Assembly: GCA_002863045.1 (NCBI GenBank)
Contig: PKDH01000011.1
Coordinates: forward strand, 1-39,377
Reading direction: 5' to 3'
DNA from: Legionella sp.
GTDB lineage: Bacteria; Pseudomonadota; Gammaproteobacteria; Legionellales; Legionellaceae
DNA length: 39,377 bases
Position 1 is the stretch's first letter, and every line of letters starts with the position of its first letter. Both the position numbers and the translations under genes were made by a program. Below are positions 34,672-39,377 of this stretch, one piece after another. The notes beneath the pieces were generated by a model, which was not told where the DNA came from, ran no database searches, and saw only the letters and a program-made list of their open reading frames with translations.

Positions 34672-35627
34672 AATACATCATTTTATGGATAGTCAGCGGT
34701 TTATGGGCCTCATCAAGCTTTGCTTTAAGTTGGCAGGATGCTTGGCAAACGCCTGACCAGCAAGCACAAGCTTTGATGCAAAAAAAAGCTTATCACAAGG
34801 CTGAAGGCTTGTTCAAAATCCCAGCCTGGCAAGCAACAGCCGCCTATCGCGCCAAACATTTTGAGCATGCCGCCCAATTATTTGGTAAATTAGGCACAGC
34901 CCAAGGTTATTACAATCAAGGCAATGCATTGGCGCAATTAAAGCGCTATCAAGCAGCCATCAATGCCTATAACAAGGCACTTACTTTAAAGCCGCATGAT
35001 GCTGATACGTTATTTAATCGCAAACTGATGCAGCAACTATTAAAGCAGCAATCTCAAGATAAACCATCTCAGGATAAAGAGTCTCAAGATAAGCAGACTG
35101 AAGATAAACAGCCTCAAGATAAACCATCTCAAGATAAACCATCTCAGGATAAACCATCTCAAGATAAGCAATCTCAAGATAAACCATCTCAAGATAAACC
35201 ATCTCAGGATAAATCATCTCAGGATAAGTCATCTCAAGATAAGCCATCTCAAGATAAACCATCTCAGGATAAACCATCTCAGGATAAATCATCTCAGGAT
35301 AAGTCATCTCAAGATAAGCCATCTCAAGATAAACCATCTCAGGATAAATCATCTCAGGATAAATCATCTCAGGATAAATCATCTCAGGATAAATCATCTC
35401 AGGATAAATCATCTCAGGATAAGCCATCTCAAGATAAACCATCTCAGGATAAATCATCTCAGGATAAATCATCTCAAGATAAACCATCTCAATCTGCTCA
35501 GCTTGAGAAACAATCAGCTGCAGCGCAGACGCAAGATGCCTTGTTGGATTTAATTCCTGATGCCCCTGAAGGGTTATTAAAAGAAACATTTCGACGCGAT
35601 TATTTACAGCGTCAAGGAGCATTTTAA
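34668..35627 (+). CDS. batC: BatC-like TPR protein with SQDKX repeat domain
   Basis: The 319-residue protein has an N-terminal signal peptide (IILWIVSGLWASSSFALS) and TPR-like helices at about 35-125 (YNQGNALAQLKRYQAAINAY). Residues 129-273 are 29 copies of Ser-Gln-Asp-Lys-X (X mostly Pro or Ser), then a conserved-looking C terminus with LIPDAPEGLLKETFRRDYL. The signal peptide places the repeat tract in the periplasm, where it would be a long, highly charged, probably unstructured spacer. The TPR and C-terminal parts are normal for the family; the repeat tract is the oddity. Confidence 0.9.
   Translation: MKYIILWIVSGLWASSSFALSWQDAWQTPDQQAQALMQKKAYHKAEGLFKIPAWQATAAYRAKHFEHAAQLFGKLGTAQGYYNQGNALAQLKRYQAAINAYNKALTLKPHDADTLFNRKLMQQLLKQQSQDKPSQDKESQDKQTEDKQPQDKPSQDKPSQDKPSQDKQSQDKPSQDKPSQDKSSQDKSSQDKPSQDKPSQDKPSQDKSSQDKSSQDKPSQDKPSQDKSSQDKSSQDKSSQDKSSQDKSSQDKPSQDKPSQDKSSQDKSSQDKPSQSAQLEKQSAAAQTQDALLDLIPDAPEGLLKETFRRDYLQRQGAF
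35052..35486 (+). repeat. 29 x 15-bp tandem repeat inside batC
   Basis: The unit is TCTCARGATAARYCA or close to it, 29 contiguous in-frame copies (435 bases). The first five units are more diverged (Glu, Gln, TEDKQ, PQDKP variants). The rest alternate Pro and Ser types in blocks, pointing to expansion of multi-unit segments. The 15-bp unit keeps frame whatever the copy number. Confidence 0.95.
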
Positions 35628-37247
35628 ATGTCATATTGGTGGGTAGGTATCAATTTAATGCTGGTGTGTTTAAGTGCTTGGGCCAAACTAAGTGTTACAG
35701 CTGAGCCGTTACGTCAGACCATCGATGCGCCAATTGAATTTACCATTACCCAAGAAGACAGCAAGGGGTTACCAAATTTAGTACCACTAAAACAAGATTT
35801 TACCATTGTGGGTACCGAACAAAGCAGCTATTACCAAATTATTAACGGGCAAACGTCTGCCAAGCAGCAGTGGGTCATCACCTTAATGGCCAAAAAAACG
35901 GGCCAATTAATCATTCCCGCTATTACTCTAGGTCAAGAACATACCAAGCCTCTGACGGTTCACATCACCAAACCCGGGTCTATAACGCATCAACAGCCTA
36001 GCGCTCAATCTCAAAATCAAGCAGCGATTAAGATGACCGCGACGCTTGATACCAAAGAGGCCTTTAGCAAACAACAAATGTTATATACCGTAAAGCTTTA
36101 TAATCGTTTAAATTTAATCGATGCCAATTACACACCGCCTGCTGTTGATAACGGTTTATTGCTTGCCATAGGCGAAGGTCGTCGTTATCAAACTGCCATT
36201 GAAGGTGAGCTATTTGCGGTGAATGAGCAAGTCTATGCCTTTTTTCCGCAACAAGCAGGTAAGGTAACCATTCGCCCGCCAATATTCCAAGCGCTTAGCT
36301 ATGATATGTCACCCAAGCCGCTTAAAATCACAGCCCCTCAGGTGACGGCCACCATCAAAGCGCCACCTGTTAAATTATCAAGTTGGCTGCCGGCTAAAAA
36401 AGTGTGGTTAGATGAGCAAACCCAGTGGCCTGATACCATCAAGCAAGGTGAGACATTTAGCCGTGAATTAACGCTTAAGGCCGTGGGTTTACCTGCACAG
36501 ATGCTGCCAAAGTTGTCATTTAACGACACCAAGGCTTATAGCGTTTATAGCGATAAAATCAAAGATAATAATACCTACCAACATCATAACGTTATCGGCC
36601 AGCGCCATTTTAAAGTGACGTATGTATGCCATGAGCCAGGCGTAATCACTCTGCCGGCTATCAAGCTTGAATGGTTTAATACCCAAACCCAACAAAATAC
36701 CGCAACCATCTTGCCAGCAAAAACTCTAACGGTCACAGCAGCCCCCCCAGCGCCCGGTGTAAGTGCCTCTTCGCCTAAAATGGCCATAAAGCATGAAGGT
36801 AAAAAAGTTCCATCTTCTAGGGTATCTTTTGTGTGGCCGGGCTGGATACTGGCTGCTATTTTCGCGCTAGGTTGGTTTATGACTTGGTTTAAAATGCGTG
36901 CACCCAAAAAGGTAGGCACAATCCCTAAACGCAACCGAACTAAAGCCACAGATTTGCTTAAAAACGCTTGTTATCAAAATGACCCTAAAGCGGCTAAAGC
37001 GGCACTATTCACCTGGATGGTCAAACAATTTCCTGATAAAGATTTTCGCGATATCACCGACTTAAAAGCGCTCAATTTACCTCAAGATTTTATCAACGCC
37101 ATCGATGAGCTACTTGCAGCAAATTACAGCAAAGCACCAAGCAGTTGGTCAGGCGATGCTTTGTGGCGTTGTGTAAGTACCTATAAGCCTTTTAAAGCAA
37201 AGGCCTCTCCTCACCCAACATTACCTTCCCTTTATCCTGATAAATAG
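35628..37247 (+). CDS. batD: BatD-like protein
   Basis: The 539-residue protein has an N-terminal signal peptide (VGINLMLVCLSAWA), beta-rich Ig-like extracytoplasmic domains (ITQEDSKGLPNLVPLKQDF, then YTVKLYNRL) and one membrane segment near 400-420 (GWILAAIFALGWFMTWF). A cytoplasmic helical tail follows. It closes the Bat operon, starting directly after the batC stop. Confidence 0.9.
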   Translation: MSYWWVGINLMLVCLSAWAKLSVTAEPLRQTIDAPIEFTITQEDSKGLPNLVPLKQDFTIVGTEQSSYYQIINGQTSAKQQWVITLMAKKTGQLIIPAITLGQEHTKPLTVHITKPGSITHQQPSAQSQNQAAIKMTATLDTKEAFSKQQMLYTVKLYNRLNLIDANYTPPAVDNGLLLAIGEGRRYQTAIEGELFAVNEQVYAFFPQQAGKVTIRPPIFQALSYDMSPKPLKITAPQVTATIKAPPVKLSSWLPAKKVWLDEQTQWPDTIKQGETFSRELTLKAVGLPAQMLPKLSFNDTKAYSVYSDKIKDNNTYQHHNVIGQRHFKVTYVCHEPGVITLPAIKLEWFNTQTQQNTATILPAKTLTVTAAPPAPGVSASSPKMAIKHEGKKVPSSRVSFVWPGWILAAIFALGWFMTWFKMRAPKKVGTIPKRNRTKATDLLKNACYQNDPKAAKAALFTWMVKQFPDKDFRDITDLKALNLPQDFINAIDELLAANYSKAPSSWSGDALWRCVSTYKPFKAKASPHPTLPSLYPDK

Positions 37248-37255
37248 GCGTGACT

Positions 37256-37284
37256 TTGGCTTTTTTACCAGCATCGACTATGCT
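37256..37284 (+). promoter_or_regulatory. Candidate sigma-70 promoter of cbpA-cbpM
   Basis: TTGGCT (37256-37261) and TATGCT (37279-37284) are 17 bases apart, about 33 bases before the cbpA ATG. It suggests separate transcription from the Bat operon. Confidence 0.5.
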
Positions 37285-37316
37285 CTAAACAATACCTTTT
37301 TGATGCAGGAAAGCTC

Positions 37317-38213
37317 ATGGCTTTTAAAGATTATTATCAAGTGATGGGGCTTGATAAGCAGGCCAGTTCAGCAGATATTAAACGTACCTATCGTAAGCTT
37401 GCTCGTAAATTTCATCCTGATGTCAGTAAAGAACCTGATGCTGAAGCAAAATTTAAAGAACTAGGTGAAGCCTATGCCGTATTGGGTGATAGTGCAAAGC
37501 GCGCCCAATACGATCAATACGGCGAACATTGGCAGGCGGCAAGTGCCAATGAGTCGCCGAACACCCATCAAGCTTATCAAAGCACTAAAGCTCATACTCA
37601 AAGCTCAGCGCAGTTTGAAGATTTTTTAAATGATATTTTTAGAGAGCATTATCACGCTTCACCCAATCTAGATATTCATGCCCATTTAAGCATTACGTTA
37701 GAAGAAAGCTTTGAAGGCGTCACCAAGACCATTGAGCTTAATACACAACATCCGCACGATAAAATACGCAGGCTGAACATCAAAATTCCACAAGGCAGCA
37801 AAGATAAAGCAGTCATTCGTTTAAAAGGTCAGGGTGCTTCGAATGCACAGGGTCAAAAGGGTGATTTATACATTCAATTAAATTTACAACCTCATCCCTT
37901 ATTTACGGTAAAAGGCCAAGATATTTATTTAACCCTGCCAGTTAGCCCCTGGGAGGCAGCACTTGGTTTAAGCGTGCCAGTACCAACGCTTGGCGGAATT
38001 GTACAATTGAAATTACCTAAAAACGCGCAACCGCAGCAGGTATTGCGTTTAAAAGGCAAAGGCTTAAGTCATTCAGACCAAAGCCATCAAATGGTGCGTT
38101 TAACCATTGTGATGCCAACCTCACTTGATAATGTAAGTACGCAATTATATGAACAATTAGCCAAGCACTATGCTAATTTTAATCCGCGGGCGGCTTTAGG
38201 AGTGCAAAAATGA
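37317..38213 (+). CDS. cbpA: DnaJ-like co-chaperone CbpA
   Basis: The 298-residue protein has an N-terminal J domain with HPD at 33-35, a short linker and two DnaJ C-terminal substrate domains (about 110-290). The cysteine-rich zinc finger is absent, as in CbpA (E. coli 306 residues). It stimulates DnaK. AGGAAA precedes the ATG. The next gene, cbpM, overlaps by 4 bases. Confidence 0.93.
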   Translation: MAFKDYYQVMGLDKQASSADIKRTYRKLARKFHPDVSKEPDAEAKFKELGEAYAVLGDSAKRAQYDQYGEHWQAASANESPNTHQAYQSTKAHTQSSAQFEDFLNDIFREHYHASPNLDIHAHLSITLEESFEGVTKTIELNTQHPHDKIRRLNIKIPQGSKDKAVIRLKGQGASNAQGQKGDLYIQLNLQPHPLFTVKGQDIYLTLPVSPWEAALGLSVPVPTLGGIVQLKLPKNAQPQQVLRLKGKGLSHSDQSHQMVRLTIVMPTSLDNVSTQLYEQLAKHYANFNPRAALGVQK

Positions 38214-38500
38214 AACTCAAACATTCGTTAGAAACTCAATTTACCTTAACGCTTGCTGAGGTAACCTATTCATTAAACGTTGATACTGCCACTGTGATGG
38301 CTATTTTAGACGAAGGTGTGATTGACCTGCCGCAAAAGACTTACAATGACCTCTATTTTGATACCACCACATTTCAACAACTGCGTAAAATTGTGCGGCT
38401 TAATCAAGACTTAAACATTAACATTGCGGGTGCGTGTATGGTATTTGAGTTATTAGAAGAACTGGACGAGCTAAAAGAACGTTTGAGCGTATCATCTTAA
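38210..38500 (+). CDS. cbpM: CbpA modulator CbpM (MerR-like HTH)
   Basis: The 96-residue helical protein resembles CbpM (about 101 residues): a MerR-like helix-turn-helix start ([26 protein letters not shown]) and C-terminal [20 protein letters not shown] coiled coil. CbpM binds the CbpA J domain and inhibits its action on DnaK. Position and ATGA overlap with cbpA support the call. Confidence 0.88.
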   Translation: MKLKHSLETQFTLTLAEVTYSLNVDTATVMAILDEGVIDLPQKTYNDLYFDTTTFQQLRKIVRLNQDLNINIAGACMVFELLEELDELKERLSVSS

Positions 38501-38503
38501 CAC

Positions 38504-39370
38504 TCAGTTAACCAAGTCACTTAAATCTTCAAGTGATATAGTGTGGTAGGCAAAGGCATGCATCACCTCGAACCCTGCTTTTTTATAAAGCGCTAAAGCG
38601 GCGTGATTATGCGATGCTACTTCCAAATCACAATACTTGAAACCGCGAGAATAAGCTTGATGTAAGCTATGCAAAAGCAAAGCCTCGCCAAACCCTTGAT
38701 GTTGATAACCAGGTAAAATGGCCATATCAGATAGCGTAACTAAGTTATCGTGCTCTAAATAAAGATGAACTTTACCCATTGGCTTTTGCTGAACCTCAGT
38801 GATAAAAAGCAGATAGTTTTTATCCGCAAGCAATGTTTTAAAACGCCTATCCATTGCCAGAGTCTCAGCAAAGCAGGCATGGTCTATGGCACATAATGCT
38901 TGAATATCTTGGGCTTGTGCTTGGCGTATCACCAATTTTGGGATAAGGGGTGGTACAGCGGGAGTTAGCTTTTTTTGCATCACAAAGTCTTGTGTTTGTG
39001 CTTTAAAATGTCGAGCTAAAGGATGGGTGGCAAATGATAAGGCGCTTGAGAAAATAAGCTCATCGATTTTTTGGTGGCGCAACAGTGGTAAGCTTGCGCG
39101 CAATAACGCACGTGCTAAGCCTTGTTGGCGCGCAATCGGTGCAATCATTAAGCTTATTTCACAGCTATTTTCAGCAAAAAAATGCATGCTCAAAAACCCC
39201 GTAAGGGTATGTTGATGGTAATGTAGCAAAATAGCCGGCAGCCTGCGCTTGGTGCGCAATGCTTGTGTGTAAAGCTTGGGGGCACCGTTATCTTTAAGTT
39301 GACACTGGGTTCTAAGCGCTAGTAAATCTTGCCATTGTTGGGCATTTAATTGGTACAAGCAAGTAAGCAT
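38504..39370 (-). CDS. Tandem GNAT-domain N-acetyltransferase
   Basis: The 288-residue protein has two acetyl-CoA-binding GNAT motifs: IAPIARQQGLARALL at 76-90 and PGYQHQGFGEALLL near 218-231. The second domain is the better conserved (ALALYKKAGFEV, RimI-like). Such two-domain enzymes include mycothiol synthase; the substrate here is unknown. It is convergent with cbpM and complete, starting 7 bases from the window end. Confidence 0.8.
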   Translation of the reverse strand: MLTCLYQLNAQQWQDLLALRTQCQLKDNGAPKLYTQALRTKRRLPAILLHYHQHTLTGFLSMHFFAENSCEISLMIAPIARQQGLARALLRASLPLLRHQKIDELIFSSALSFATHPLARHFKAQTQDFVMQKKLTPAVPPLIPKLVIRQAQAQDIQALCAIDHACFAETLAMDRRFKTLLADKNYLLFITEVQQKPMGKVHLYLEHDNLVTLSDMAILPGYQHQGFGEALLLHSLHQAYSRGFKYCDLEVASHNHAALALYKKAGFEVMHAFAYHTISLEDLSDLVN

Positions 39371-39377
39371 GGTTAGT

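Noticed and set aside
35052..35486. CRISPR-like regular repeats
   Set aside because: The 15-bp units are contiguous, without spacers, and in frame inside a gene; the arrays at 7-84 and 577-657 also have no spacers.
35014..35634. 206-codon minus-strand open frame full of YPEM/YLEM repeats
   Set aside because: It is the complement of the 15-bp batC repeat, which happens to lack stops. The sense frame has a signal peptide, TPR and operon overlaps.

Overview
The window looks like a chromosomal segment of a gammaproteobacterium of moderate-to-low GC. The core genes (RlmKL, DarP, PriA, FolM-type pteridine reductase, YchJ, CbpA/CbpM) are gammaproteobacterial in type. Two very AT-rich, effector-like genes suggest a host-associated lineage, possibly Legionellales (Coxiella/Legionella/Berkiella-like); that placement is inference. 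Two perfect 16-bp ParB-binding (parS) palindromes suggest the segment lies in the origin-proximal part of the chromosome.

Layout. (1) 1-700: a small GIY-YIG nuclease gene flanked by inverted copies of a ~30-bp palindromic element and by two short tandem arrays that share its core. (2) 699-4208, minus strand: TauE/SafE-type permease, darP and rlmKL in one tight operon. (3) 4284-15964: an accessory block. It holds a 3247-residue protein that combines an N-terminal CE-clan (Ulp1/C48-like) cysteine peptidase with a SecA-like ATPase near the C terminus. Next come a broken copy of the priA 3' end carrying a parS site, a 13-bp inverted repeat and a 499-residue protein with four 41-residue ankyrin-like repeats. 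The block ends at the intact priA 3' end, which has its own parS. The ~88-bp direct repeats around the 499-residue gene record an insertion or duplication. (4) 15965-20986: priA, a degenerate 6-pyruvoyl-tetrahydropterin-synthase-like gene and a MidA-like methyltransferase overlap on the minus strand; a pteridine reductase on plus and ychJ on minus converge.

(5) 21165-29304: surface polysaccharide locus with a WbuB-like glycosyltransferase, WecB-type UDP-GlcNAc 2-epimerase, a 1288-residue triple-glycosyltransferase fusion, and a Wzm/Wzt ABC exporter whose ATPase lacks the usual C-terminal glycan-binding domain. (6) 29312-30271: a tRNA-dihydrouridine synthase. (7) 30423-37247: a complete MoxR-DUF58-DUF4381-BatA-BatB-BatC-BatD operon with every junction overlapping or abutting. 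BatC carries 29 tandem copies of a 15-bp repeat (Ser-Gln-Asp-Lys-X). (8) 37317-39370: cbpA-cbpM (DnaJ-like co-chaperone and its modulator) and a tandem-GNAT acetyltransferase.

The strongest candidate for an undescribed system is the peptidase/SecA-like giant protein together with the neighbouring repeat protein and the parS/priA scar. The GIY-YIG gene bracketed by palindromic repeats is second.
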